Position numbers and translations under genes: made by a program
NCBI RefSeq assembly: GCF_036178145.1
Contig: NZ_CP108067.1
Coordinates: 2,728,001-2,792,000 of the forward strand
Origin: Streptomyces sp. NBC_00273
Lineage (GTDB): Bacteria > Actinomycetota > Actinomycetes > Streptomycetales > Streptomycetaceae
Direction of reading: 5' to 3'
DNA: 64,000 nt
The notes under the pieces: generated by a model
Told to the model about the DNA's origin: nothing
The model's input: the letters and a program-made list of their open reading frames with translations, nothing else
Database searches by the model: none
Shown here: positions 33,556-41,729 of the stretch, piece by piece
Layout of the letters: the number at the start of each line of letters is the position of its first letter
How positions within the stretch are numbered: position 1 is the first letter of the stretch

Positions 33556-33990
33556 ATGCCCGAGAAGGTCACGAAGGAAAAGGTCCTCGTCTACGTCGTG
33601 CGCGACGGGCGCCTGTTGGTGTTCCGCCACACCGACTACTCCTACGAGGAGGTCGGTATCCAGGTCCCCGCGGGCAGCATCCGCCCCGGGGAGACCCCGG
33701 AGGCCGCCGCCCTGCGCGAGGCGCGCGAGGAGACCGGCCTGTCGGACTTCAAGATCGTCCGCAAGCTCGGCGAGACCGAGTACGACATCAGCCCGTACCG
33801 GTTCGAGATCCAGCACCGGCACGTCTTCCACCTGGAGCTCACCGAGCCGACCCCGGAGCGGTGGATGAGCCAGGAGGACCACGACGGCGAGCAGGAGCCG
33901 ACTCATTTCGAGTGCTTCTGGATCCCGCTGGAGGCCGCGCACATTCTCCAGTCCGGTCAGGGCGCGCTGCTGGGGCGTCTGTCCGACTAG
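33556..33990 (+). CDS. NUDIX hydrolase opening the RiPP-like operon
   Basis: The 144-aa protein (start MPEKVTKEKVLVYVVRDGRL, GGAGG site upstream) has the Nudix box GSIRPGETPEAAALREAREE followed by TGL. It lies 39 bp before the radical SAM gene and in the same direction, so it probably shares its transcript. In this setting it may hydrolyse a nucleotide side product or modify a nucleotide precursor. An in-frame ATG at 33541 is disfavoured by the ribosome site position. Confidence 0.87.
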   Translation: MPEKVTKEKVLVYVVRDGRLLVFRHTDYSYEEVGIQVPAGSIRPGETPEAAALREAREETGLSDFKIVRKLGETEYDISPYRFEIQHRHVFHLELTEPTPERWMSQEDHDGEQEPTHFECFWIPLEAAHILQSGQGALLGRLSD

Positions 33991-34029
33991 TCAGTCATTC
34001 GGTCACGGCAGCATAGGAAGGGGCAGCCG

Positions 34030-35916
34030 ATGAACCTCAGCACAGAACAGCGCCACACGATCGACGGGCTCTACCAGAGCCTGGACGCCGATGACACCAG
34101 CACCGCGGTGTCGGTCATCGTCAAGACGCGCGGCGAGACGTGCGACATCGACTGCCTCTACTGCTACGAGAAGCGCAAGGAGGCCCCTGGGGGTGCCAGG
34201 GTCAGCGCCGACCAGATCAGGCGCCTGGCCAGCATCTTCAAGGGCCGCAAGCTCGCCGTCGAACTCCATGGCGGCGAGCCCCTGACCGCGGGGCGGGAGC
34301 ACATCGGCGAGATCCTCGCGGAACTGGCCGGCATGCCGCAGGTCGTCCGCGTCAATCTGCAGACCAACGGTGTCCTGCTCGACGCCGACTGGATCAACAT
34401 GTTCGACGACCTCTGCCCTGACCTCCGGATCGGCATCTCCCTCGACGGTGACGCCCAGGGCAACGCCTGGCGTGTCGGCTACGACGGCAAGCCTGTGTAC
34501 CCGCGCGTCGTCGCCGCCCTGAACCTACTCGCGGAGCGGGGCCGGAGCGTCGGTGTGATCGCCGCGGTTACCCCGGCGGTGCTGGACCGTGCCGAAGAGG
34601 TGCTGGACCACCTCGCCGGCTTCGGTTCGGTCAACGCGATCAGCTTCGTACCCTGCTTCGACTCCACGATCCGCCGTTCCACGGCCCTGCCGAGCAGGCG
34701 CAAGTCGGCGAGCCGACTGCTTCAGCAGGCTGCCGTGAACGCAGCCGATGGCCCGGCCTGGGCGATCCGTCCCGACGAGTACGCCCAGTTCGTCCTTGCC
34801 GCCACCGCTCACTGGATCACCGCCGGACACTTCGCCCGCATCAAACTGGAACCGGCCGTCTCCACGGTCCGGCGATTACGGGGGCTGACGACAGGCTTCT
34901 GCCACTTCTCCGACCTCAAGTGCGACCACGTCTTCACCCTCTACCCAGATGGCCGCCTCGGGAGCTGCGACGAACTGCCCTGGCCCCAGGCCCGCCTCAC
35001 CCAGCTGGAGTCCACGGCCGACGAGCACGAGGTGGTCCGCGCCCAGCAGGACTCCCTCCTCCTGAATCAGGGCAAAGCCCTGATGGACAAGTGCACGACC
35101 TGCGACTACCGCACCAACTGCGGCGGAGGGTGCATCGCCACCCGCTGGCGCCAGGACCCGGCCAACGATCACGACGCGTACTGCGACTACCGCATGCGGA
35201 TGATCGACGGCGTCGCCGCGCTGCTGGCCCAGCCCGCACAACCCGCCGGCGCCTGGTGCCAGAGCCTGCGCTGGCGCCCGCGCACCCCGAACAGCATGCG
35301 CGACGTGAACGCCTTCCTGACCAGCTGGGACACTCCCGACCTTGTCGGCAACGAAGTCAGGCTGCACACCAGTGAGCACGGCAACATCAACACCGTGGGC
35401 CTCGCCGGTATCCACGAGGCCGACGATCTGGCCCCAGCCCACCCGATGTGGCGGGCGGCCATCGAACCCGGCGTCTGGCCGTTGGTCGACACGGTCACCC
35501 GAGCCTGGGGGCTCGTCACGTACGACAGCTGCCAGGGCCACCAGTACACCGGCGTGGACCTGGCCCCGACGGGTCTACGCATCGGACTCCTCCCCCGCGA
35601 CCGCCAGGAGTACGCCCGTATTGCTGCGGCACTGTGCCGTGCCGCCACCTTCGCAAGCGCCCTCCTGCCCGCGGGCATCGAGGTCAACGTCGGCCGCTCG
35701 GAGCTCACCTGCGAGAACACGGGCACCACCACCCCGGTCCTCGACCTGAGCCTGGACCCCGGCTCAGGTCAGGGGTGGGACGGCTACTTCGCCCGCCTGA
35801 ACGAGGCCACCGCTGTGTTGGCCGCAGCCCTCGATGCCGAGCGCCCTGCGGCCGAATCCGCGTGCGCCTGCCCGCTGCCGGTGTCGCCGCAAGCCCCCGT
35901 GGGGGTGCTCCGGTGA
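34030..35916 (+). CDS. Radical SAM/SPASM peptide-maturase-like enzyme with extra C-terminal domain
   Basis: The 628-aa protein has the radical SAM cluster motif CDIDCLYC (Cys38, 42, 45) and GGEP at 81-84. A SPASM-type Cys set follows: C291, C298, C313, C355, C358, C364, C368 and C385, with KCTTCDYRTNCGGGCIATRW. These are features of peptide-modifying enzymes and anaerobic sulfatase-maturase relatives. Residues about 405-628 form an additional domain with WGLVTYDSCQGHQYTG that I do not recognise. A TTA codon at 34876 would make translation dependent on bldA tRNA. The gene overlaps the next by 4 bp. Confidence 0.87.
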   Translation: MNLSTEQRHTIDGLYQSLDADDTSTAVSVIVKTRGETCDIDCLYCYEKRKEAPGGARVSADQIRRLASIFKGRKLAVELHGGEPLTAGREHIGEILAELAGMPQVVRVNLQTNGVLLDADWINMFDDLCPDLRIGISLDGDAQGNAWRVGYDGKPVYPRVVAALNLLAERGRSVGVIAAVTPAVLDRAEEVLDHLAGFGSVNAISFVPCFDSTIRRSTALPSRRKSASRLLQQAAVNAADGPAWAIRPDEYAQFVLAATAHWITAGHFARIKLEPAVSTVRRLRGLTTGFCHFSDLKCDHVFTLYPDGRLGSCDELPWPQARLTQLESTADEHEVVRAQQDSLLLNQGKALMDKCTTCDYRTNCGGGCIATRWRQDPANDHDAYCDYRMRMIDGVAALLAQPAQPAGAWCQSLRWRPRTPNSMRDVNAFLTSWDTPDLVGNEVRLHTSEHGNINTVGLAGIHEADDLAPAHPMWRAAIEPGVWPLVDTVTRAWGLVTYDSCQGHQYTGVDLAPTGLRIGLLPRDRQEYARIAAALCRAATFASALLPAGIEVNVGRSELTCENTGTTTPVLDLSLDPGSGQGWDGYFARLNEATAVLAAALDAERPAAESACACPLPVSPQAPVGVLR

Positions 35917-36545
35917 AGCCCGGCGACGCGGTCACCATTCACCAGCTCCTGGGACGCATCTCCTACTTCCACATCCTGTTCGTCGAACCCGCTCTCGCCT
36001 CCAGCAGGCAGCCCGGAGAGGGCGAGGCCTGCTGCAATCACAGGGACAATGCCGGATGCAGACAGCCAGACGTCGGTACCGTGCTGGCCAGTACCGCTTG
36101 GGCAGTCCTCGACGAGATCGCGACCACCCTCGGCGAGTACCTCCGCCTCTGCCCTGACTCCGGCCACCAGTGCTGCGCGGCATGCCGCATCGCGGTCTCC
36201 GGCGCCGCTATCGCCCAGGCATGGACAGTCACCGAACACCGCTCGTACGACCTGCCGCTGCCCCTGGACCCCCTCGTGCGGGCCTGCCGCACCACATTCG
36301 CAGCCCGTCTCGCCCTCGTCTTCGCCCAGCAGCACGGGATCTCGTGCGGCGCCCTGGCCCAGGCCGAGTCACCTGACGCCGGCCTGCTGCCCGACAGCGG
36401 CGACCTGCCGTTGACCGGAGAGCTCCTCGCCCTGTGGCAGGACCCGCTGGCCGCCACCCGGAGCCCGGTCGTCAGCTGGCTCAACCACTGCACGGACCTA
36501 AAGGACATCCACCGCGTGCTCCAGCAAGGGGGGATCACGAAATGA
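35913..36545 (+). CDS. Cys-rich protein of unknown function in the RiPP-like operon
   Basis: The 210-aa protein starts at a GTG overlapping the radical SAM stop. It contains EACCNHRDNAGC and YLRLCPDSGHQCCAACRIAV, two Cys clusters that could bind a metal, plus a GAAIAQAW helix. No family is recognised. The tight overlaps on both sides (GTGA, ATGA) suggest a stoichiometric partner of the radical SAM enzyme or the oxygenase. The second part (residues 110-210) is helical and acidic. Confidence 0.72.
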   Translation: MKPGDAVTIHQLLGRISYFHILFVEPALASSRQPGEGEACCNHRDNAGCRQPDVGTVLASTAWAVLDEIATTLGEYLRLCPDSGHQCCAACRIAVSGAAIAQAWTVTEHRSYDLPLPLDPLVRACRTTFAARLALVFAQQHGISCGALAQAESPDAGLLPDSGDLPLTGELLALWQDPLAATRSPVVSWLNHCTDLKDIHRVLQQGGITK

Positions 36546-37276
36546 TCCACATAGCCGAGACCGTCGGCGTCGGAAGCATCGAGAGCTTCCTCAGCGACGC
36601 CGAGCGTGCCCACCTCTCCGACCTGATGAACGACGTCCTGACCAGCGGCGGCACCAGCCGCTTCGGTGACGAGCGCCGGACCTCCATCCACGAAATCCCC
36701 GGCCACAGCCCCGAAGAGGCCATGGCCGTCTACGAGCCGGCCGGACGCGTCGAGATCCCCTCGATCCCCGAAGCCGCCGAGAAGCTCCTGGGTGACGCCT
36801 TCGAACGCGCTCGCCCGGCCCTCTCCCGCGTCATGCCCTCGATCACCCTCTGCCGCCCGTGGACGTACGTCGAGTACGGCGTGGGCCAGCACATCACCAG
36901 CCACCTCGACGGCATCGCCCCCGACCCGCTCGCCTGGCCCCGCCAGATCGCCGGCATCAGCGTCGTGATCACCCAGGCCGACGCCGGAGGCGACTTCTAC
37001 GTCGAGACCGCCTCCAACGACCGGCTGTGGAACGGCAAGGCCCCCGAGGCCGCCTCGAACGGCTACGCGGAGGGCATGTGGCTGGCCCACGACGGAGCCG
37101 ACAACTCCGCGACCTGGTTCCAGCAGATGGCCCGCACCCGCTGGAGCGTCGCCCCGGCCCCCGGTACCGCCCTGCTGTACGGCTCCCAGCTCGCGCACGG
37201 AACCCTTCCGGTCACCGCCGGCCGGGTCGCCAAGTTCATCAGCTGGCTCATCGCCGAACCCACCGCGGCCAGGTGA
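36542..37276 (+). CDS. Fe(II)/2-oxoglutarate-dependent oxygenase-like protein
   Basis: The 244-aa protein has a jelly-roll signature: HxD at His121-Leu-Asp123 in QHITSHLDGIAP, a distal His219 in GSQLAHGTLPV, and Arg228 (TAGRVAKFISW) for 2-oxoglutarate. Spacing fits prolyl-4-hydroxylase-like enzymes. It could hydroxylate or otherwise oxidise a peptide side chain. The operon position supports a tailoring role. It could also act on a small molecule. Confidence 0.78.
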   Translation: MIHIAETVGVGSIESFLSDAERAHLSDLMNDVLTSGGTSRFGDERRTSIHEIPGHSPEEAMAVYEPAGRVEIPSIPEAAEKLLGDAFERARPALSRVMPSITLCRPWTYVEYGVGQHITSHLDGIAPDPLAWPRQIAGISVVITQADAGGDFYVETASNDRLWNGKAPEAASNGYAEGMWLAHDGADNSATWFQQMARTRWSVAPAPGTALLYGSQLAHGTLPVTAGRVAKFISWLIAEPTAAR

Positions 37277-37280
37277 GCGC

Positions 37281-37928
37281 GTGCTCCTGGCCTTGGAAGG
37301 CATAGCCGGCGCCGGAAAGAGCACCCTGCGAGACCGGCTCCTGGCCACCGCCCACGCCGAGGACATCCCCCTCAGCCACATCGGCCAGTTCTCCTGGCTC
37401 TCCCACTCGGCCACTCGCACGTTGATCCGACTGCGGGCCGGGCACGGCGGAGCCGAGCAGGAGGCCATCGAGGCCGCCGCCCAGGACCTGGCCCTGCACT
37501 CCCGCTTCAACATCGCCGTCGCCCTCACCGAGGGCCCGGTCCTCGCCGACCGGCTCACCCTCTCCACCGCCTGCCTGCTTGCCCTGCTCCACGGGCAGCC
37601 CGTCGACTCGTACGTCGAGCGCCTTGCCGAGCAGACCCAGGCCCGTCCGCAGCTGACCGTTCTGCTGACCACCGGGCCCGACATCTGCCACACCCGCATC
37701 ACTCGACGCGCGACAGAGCGCCGGTTCACCGAGCAGCCCGAGGCCGCCGCCCGGCTGGCCGACCTCTACAACGAGGCCGCAGACGCCTGGACCAAGGTCA
37801 CCGGCTTGCCCGTGCTGAAGCACGCCTGCACGACCCATGCCGATCTCGAAGCCCTGGTCGATGCCTGCATGGAGGACCTCCGCTCGGCCGGCACCCCCGC
37901 GGCCACGAAGAAGGAACCGAGTCGATGA
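37281..37928 (+). CDS. Thymidylate-kinase-like P-loop kinase
   Basis: The 215-aa GTG-started protein has Walker A EGIAGAGKSTLRDRLL at the N-terminus, a LADRLTLSTACLLALL segment after TEGPVLADR, and a lid-like RITRRATERR, the features of (d)TMP-kinase-type nucleotide kinases. It lies four bases after the oxygenase gene and overlaps the next by 4 bp. In this operon it may phosphorylate a nucleotide- or peptide-type substrate rather than dTMP. That is inference. Confidence 0.78.
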   Translation: MLLALEGIAGAGKSTLRDRLLATAHAEDIPLSHIGQFSWLSHSATRTLIRLRAGHGGAEQEAIEAAAQDLALHSRFNIAVALTEGPVLADRLTLSTACLLALLHGQPVDSYVERLAEQTQARPQLTVLLTTGPDICHTRITRRATERRFTEQPEAAARLADLYNEAADAWTKVTGLPVLKHACTTHADLEALVDACMEDLRSAGTPAATKKEPSR

Positions 37929-38791
37929 ACCTGCACCCGATGCATCCCGCAGCCTGGGTCCTCGATCAGCTCCGCACGGACGGCTGGCGCATCAGCGACC
38001 TGCTCGCGTTCACGCGGGCCAGCACCCTGGTCAGAGCAGGCCGCCCTGGCCAAGAGGACGTCGTACTGAAGGCGGGCTTCGGCAGCAACCACGTCCTGGC
38101 CGAGCTTGACCCCAGCGAGAGGCCCGCCGCGTACGGCTTCTACTGGTACGCACAGATGACCGAGACCGAACGCGCCCTCACCCGCGCAGACTTTTGCCAC
38201 GAGGCGGAGCTGACCGCCGCTGCCGGAGGGACCGATCACATCGTCCCGCTGCTGGAACGGGGCAGCTCGGAGCGGTTCGACTGGTACACCATGCCGCACT
38301 GCGACGGCGGGAACTTCCGGACCTTCATGACCTCGTCCAAGGACACCGGCAAGGGCCTCGGCGTCCTCGCCGACGTCGCAGACGGCCTGGCAAACCTGCA
38401 CCAGCGCGGAATCGTCCACCGCGACGTCTACCAGGAGAACATCCTCATCAACCAGGGTCGGGGCCTGATCACCGACCTCGGAGCCGCCCGCCGCCTGTCC
38501 GCCCCGCGCGGGCCGGAACGCCGCGGCCCCGAGGTCCACTGGCCGCCGGAGTACCTAACCGGCTACCACGAGGCCACCCCGGCAGCCGATGTCTTCAGCC
38601 TCGCTGTCCTCGTCTACCGCTACCTGTGCGCGGACATCCCCCGTCTGGCCGGCCGCACCAACCTGCCCCTCATCCCGGAGCCCCTGCGCAGCGTGGTGAC
38701 CGCCGCGCTCTCCGAGGACGCGGACCACCGGCCCGCCATGAACGACCTGCGCACCGTGCTCCGCACCGCGGCTGCCCTGCACCAGCGCTGA
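37925..38791 (+). CDS. Protein-kinase-like phosphotransferase
   Basis: The 288-aa protein has a kinase fold: Lys in DVVLKAGFGSN, the catalytic loop IVHRDVYQENILINQ (HRD...N), a DLGAA in place of DFG, and EVHWPPEYLTGYH in place of the APE region. The C-lobe contains AADVFSLAVLVYRYLC. All catalytic positions are present, so activity is likely. It is immediately upstream of two tiny peptide genes with Ser/Thr-rich tails, so peptide phosphorylation, or a regulatory role, can be proposed but not shown. Confidence 0.78.
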   Translation: MNLHPMHPAAWVLDQLRTDGWRISDLLAFTRASTLVRAGRPGQEDVVLKAGFGSNHVLAELDPSERPAAYGFYWYAQMTETERALTRADFCHEAELTAAAGGTDHIVPLLERGSSERFDWYTMPHCDGGNFRTFMTSSKDTGKGLGVLADVADGLANLHQRGIVHRDVYQENILINQGRGLITDLGAARRLSAPRGPERRGPEVHWPPEYLTGYHEATPAADVFSLAVLVYRYLCADIPRLAGRTNLPLIPEPLRSVVTAALSEDADHRPAMNDLRTVLRTAAALHQR

Positions 38792-38811
38792 CCAACACGA
38801 GGGAGCCCCTC

Positions 38812-38910
38812 ATGCCCAGGGCGAGATCTCCGCCCGGTCTCCGGCACCACAGCGCACAGCAAGTGGAACAAGCCGAAGCCAACGAGACCGAAAGGCGGAA
38901 CACCCAATGA
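38812..38910 (+). CDS. Small peptide (32 aa), coupled to the putative precursor peptide
   Basis: The ATG follows a GGGAG site and encodes MPRARSPPGLRHHSAQQVEQ, then AEANETERRNTQ. Its stop overlaps the next start (ATGA). It is basic then acidic with no family resemblance. It may be a leader or second peptide, or a coupling ORF controlling expression of the next peptide. Confidence 0.5.
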   Translation: MPRARSPPGLRHHSAQQVEQAEANETERRNTQ

Positions 38911-39050
38911 ACCAGGACCGCATCGCCGACTTCCTCGCCAACGTCGAGGACCTGCGCGGCGAGGACGAGACCGTCCGTACCACCGCCCACACCTCCAGCG
39001 TCTCGGCCGAGGGCTGGCCGGCGGCCGAGGCGGAGACCACCACCGCCTGA
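38907..39050 (+). CDS. Putative RiPP precursor peptide (47 aa)
   Basis: The frame encodes MNQDRIADFLANVEDLRGED, an amphipathic leader-like start, followed by a Ser/Thr/Ala tail (RTTAHTSSVSAEGWPAAEAE, ending TTTA). It is coupled to the preceding small peptide and lies between the kinase-like gene and the HExxH gene. A perfect 16-bp hairpin follows after 44 bp, the usual layout of a precursor expressed in excess of the enzymes. It does not end in the FxSxx motif of known HExxH/radical SAM families. The precursor assignment is inference from size, position and leader/core look. Confidence 0.7.
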   Translation: MNQDRIADFLANVEDLRGEDETVRTTAHTSSVSAEGWPAAEAETTTA

Positions 39051-39094
39051 ACACCCGCAGCCGCCCGGCGCTCTGAGCGCCGCTGGTGAACACC

Positions 39095-39134
39095 CCCGGG
39101 GCCGGGCCGCCAGCACCTGCGGCCCGGCCCCGGG
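39095..39134 (+). terminator. Attenuator-like hairpin after the precursor peptide
   Basis: CCCGGGGCCGGGCCGC (39095-39110) pairs exactly with 39119-39134 around an 8-base loop. It probably reduces read-through into the HExxH and hydrolase genes, leaving extra precursor mRNA. No T-run follows, as is common in Streptomyces. Confidence 0.75.
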
Positions 39135-39158
39135 CCCACCGAACAGGAGAGCCGCCTC

Positions 39159-40070
39159 ATGCACACCCTCGCCGCCCTCTTCGACCTCCCACCGATCGAC
39201 CGCCTGCACCACGAGCGCACGCAGCGAATCCACGCGGTCATCCGCCCCGGAGCCCAGGCGCATCAGTCCATTACCAGTACAGCAGCCGACTACTGCCTGG
39301 CCCACCACGCCCTCGAAGGAGCCGAAGCCGCCGCCCGCGCCGGCGATGCCTCGACCTTCGACTGGTACGTCGCCCACCCCGACGCGGGTGCCACCACGGG
39401 CTCCGTCCCCACAGTGGTCGGCGCCCGCGTGGTCATCGCGCCCACACTCGCCGACCTACCCCGATCCGCGATCTCCGAGACCCCCTACTACGTCCTGGGC
39501 CCTGGTACCGAACCCGCTCAGCCTCACCTGTGCAATCTCGCGGCCGACGCCTACGCCAGCGCTACACGAGCGGGCTTCGGCGACCTGCTCGCCGCGCACG
39601 CCGTCGTCCTGTGCCTGCTGCGGACGAAGAACCTCAGCGAGACCCTCGATAGCTGGACCATCAGCCGCCTGCCCGGCACGGTCTTCATGGACCACGTCGA
39701 CGACCCGGTCGTCCTGGCCCGCGACCTGATCCACGAGGCCGGGCACAACTGGCTGAACGACGCGCTCGCGGCAACGGCATGCAAGATCAGCGACACCGCC
39801 CACTTCCACTCCCCGTGGAAGCAGACGATGCGGCCAGCGTTCGGCTTCCTCCACGCCTGCTGGGCGTTCCCGCTCACCATGTTGTTCACCGCCCAAGCGC
39901 TGAACAGCACCACGGGAGACCTGCACCGGTTCCTGACCACGTACCTCGACCAGCAGCGAAGCCTCCTCGCCAGCACGGCGCCCCATCACGCCTGCGCTCT
40001 GGAGCTGATCAGCGACGACGGTCTCCGCCACCGCCTCGCTGCCGCCCACCACCAGGCCCTCGCCCTGTGA
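39159..40070 (+). CDS. HExxH-motif protein (peptide hydroxylase-like candidate)
   Basis: The 303-aa protein has the metal motif His192-Glu193-x-x-His196 in RDLIHEAGHNWLND and begins MHTLAALFDLPPIDRLHHER. Proteins with this HExxH domain accompany radical SAM/SPASM enzymes in FxSxx-type RiPP loci (as I recall, TIGR04267), and some are reported to be 2-oxoglutarate-dependent peptide beta-hydroxylases rather than proteases. A GGAGA site precedes the ATG. It overlaps the next gene by 4 bp. The specific reaction is inferred. Confidence 0.8.
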   Translation: MHTLAALFDLPPIDRLHHERTQRIHAVIRPGAQAHQSITSTAADYCLAHHALEGAEAAARAGDASTFDWYVAHPDAGATTGSVPTVVGARVVIAPTLADLPRSAISETPYYVLGPGTEPAQPHLCNLAADAYASATRAGFGDLLAAHAVVLCLLRTKNLSETLDSWTISRLPGTVFMDHVDDPVVLARDLIHEAGHNWLNDALAATACKISDTAHFHSPWKQTMRPAFGFLHACWAFPLTMLFTAQALNSTTGDLHRFLTTYLDQQRSLLASTAPHHACALELISDDGLRHRLAAAHHQALAL

Positions 40071-41362
40071 ACGCGCCCCGCGACGAACAGCCTGGCCTGT
40101 CCCTGCTGCTCCACCGGCCAGGCGAAGAGCCCACCCTTCTCCACACCGGTCTGGCCAGCCTCGAACACGGACTGCCCATCGGACCGGACACCACGTTCAA
40201 CGTCGGCTCGGTCGCGAAGGAGATCACCGCCCACCTGATCCTGCTCGCGGCGCATGATGATCTCCTGCACCTGGACCAGCAGGCTGCGGACCTGCTGCCC
40301 CGGCTCAAGATCAGCGATGTCACCGTCGCGGACCTCGTCACCCATCGATCGGGCATACGCGACGCTGAGTCCCTGCTCTCCCTCGCTGGCTTCCGTGAAC
40401 TCGACCACTACACGGCAGACGACCTGCGAACCCTCGCCTACCGCCAAGACCAGCGCGCCGTCCCCAAAGGCCGCTTCCTCTACAGCAACACCAACTACCT
40501 CCTCCTGGCCGAGATCCTCGAAACGGTCCACCGCACCACGCTGCCCGAACTCGCCCGGCACCGCATTTTCGGCCCGCTCGGCATGCACGCCACCCACTTC
40601 AAGGCGGACCCGCGCCAGGTCATCCCCGGAGCTGCATCCGCCTACCAGGCCATCCACCAAGGCTGGCAGCACACAGAAGCACCGGTCACCCTGCCCGGCC
40701 CGGGAACCCTATGGACCACCGCCGGCGACCTCGACCGCTGGCTCACCCACCTCCACCAGCACTGGCAGCACCCCCACCAGCTCCCCTGGCAGGAAACAGT
40801 CGCCTACGAGCCCAGCGACCACGAGCCCTATCTCTACGGCCCCGGGCTCTACGCCGACGCCCGCCCCGGCCGCATTGCCGTCTTCCACTACGGCCACGAA
40901 CAGGGCTTCTCCGCCGCTGCCCACGTGGAAGCATCAGGGCTACGCGTGATCGCCCTGTCCAACACTGCCGGGCTCTCGGCCGACCGCGTCACCGCCGCCA
41001 TCCTCAGAGACCTGCACCAACAGCCGACCCTGGCTCCGAAGGAGGTCCTCGTCCGCGCAACAGCCCGGGAACGAACCCCAAGCACTGCCATACGAGACCA
41101 GCCCGCGCCCAACGACCGCGACCAGCACACGGAGCTCGGCACCTTCACCTGCGACCAAGTACCCGGCAGCCTGCGCCTCACCCTCAGAGCCGACGCTCTC
41201 CACCTGTGGCGCCGAGGGACATGCGACCAGCTCACCCCCACGGGCTCTGGCACCTACGTCGGCAACGGCCACACCCTCACCATGCCAACCAACACCGACC
41301 AGGTGGACCGCTTCGCCCTCGACCTCGACCGCGCACCCGGACTCACCTACATCCGCCAGTAG
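40067..41362 (+). CDS. Serine hydrolase of the beta-lactamase/DD-peptidase fold
   Basis: The 431-aa protein starts at GTG (overlap GTGA) and carries SxxK at Ser48-Val-Ala-Lys51 (NVGSVAKEIT) and YSN at 139-141 (GRFLYSNTNYLLL), with a HYGHEQGFSA segment as third motif. No signal peptide is visible, so it is likely cytoplasmic. The last ~100 residues are a separate beta-rich domain (LGTFTCDQVPGSLRLTL). As the last gene of the RiPP-like operon it could cleave or transfer a peptide or ester, or confer self-protection. Confidence 0.82.
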   Translation: MNAPRDEQPGLSLLLHRPGEEPTLLHTGLASLEHGLPIGPDTTFNVGSVAKEITAHLILLAAHDDLLHLDQQAADLLPRLKISDVTVADLVTHRSGIRDAESLLSLAGFRELDHYTADDLRTLAYRQDQRAVPKGRFLYSNTNYLLLAEILETVHRTTLPELARHRIFGPLGMHATHFKADPRQVIPGAASAYQAIHQGWQHTEAPVTLPGPGTLWTTAGDLDRWLTHLHQHWQHPHQLPWQETVAYEPSDHEPYLYGPGLYADARPGRIAVFHYGHEQGFSAAAHVEASGLRVIALSNTAGLSADRVTAAILRDLHQQPTLAPKEVLVRATARERTPSTAIRDQPAPNDRDQHTELGTFTCDQVPGSLRLTLRADALHLWRRGTCDQLTPTGSGTYVGNGHTLTMPTNTDQVDRFALDLDRAPGLTYIRQ

Positions 41363-41729
41363 TTACCGCCTCGAGGCACCAATCTGGCTTCCCCATCCGA
41401 TGAAGAAGACCCCGCCGACCGCAGCGACTCAGTGGTGATCGAGTAGTGGCGACGCTGGCCAGCGCTGCACTGCCATGCGGGCACTGCTCGGACCCGAGCA
41501 CGGCGCCAGCGCCTTCACACTGACTGGGGTGGGCGTGGACTCGAACGACTGTCTCAGCGTGAAGCTCGGTGCTCGCTGAGGCTCAGCAGAAATCCGCCGA
41601 ACTGCGGCAACGGCGCACTGCAGCTGCTGGTCGCAGCGGCGCGATCTCCAGATCGGGCGCCTAACCTCCATAGCGTTCGAGTCTGGATGGTGGTTGCTCC
41701 GGCCCGTCGACTGCGTTTTGCTGGGAGGC
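41363..41729. other. Intergenic region before the defence island
   Basis: About 367 bp without a convincing gene. A GGGAGG ribosome site precedes the ATG at 41730. Weak minus-strand frames show no family resemblance. Presumably the promoter of the HTH/pPIWI-RE genes is here. Confidence 0.45.

Noticed and set aside
41520..41560. A GGACTCGAACGAC stretch resembling a tRNA T-loop on the minus strand
   Set aside because: The flanking bases do not form a T stem, and no acceptor stem, D arm or anticodon arm could be drawn.
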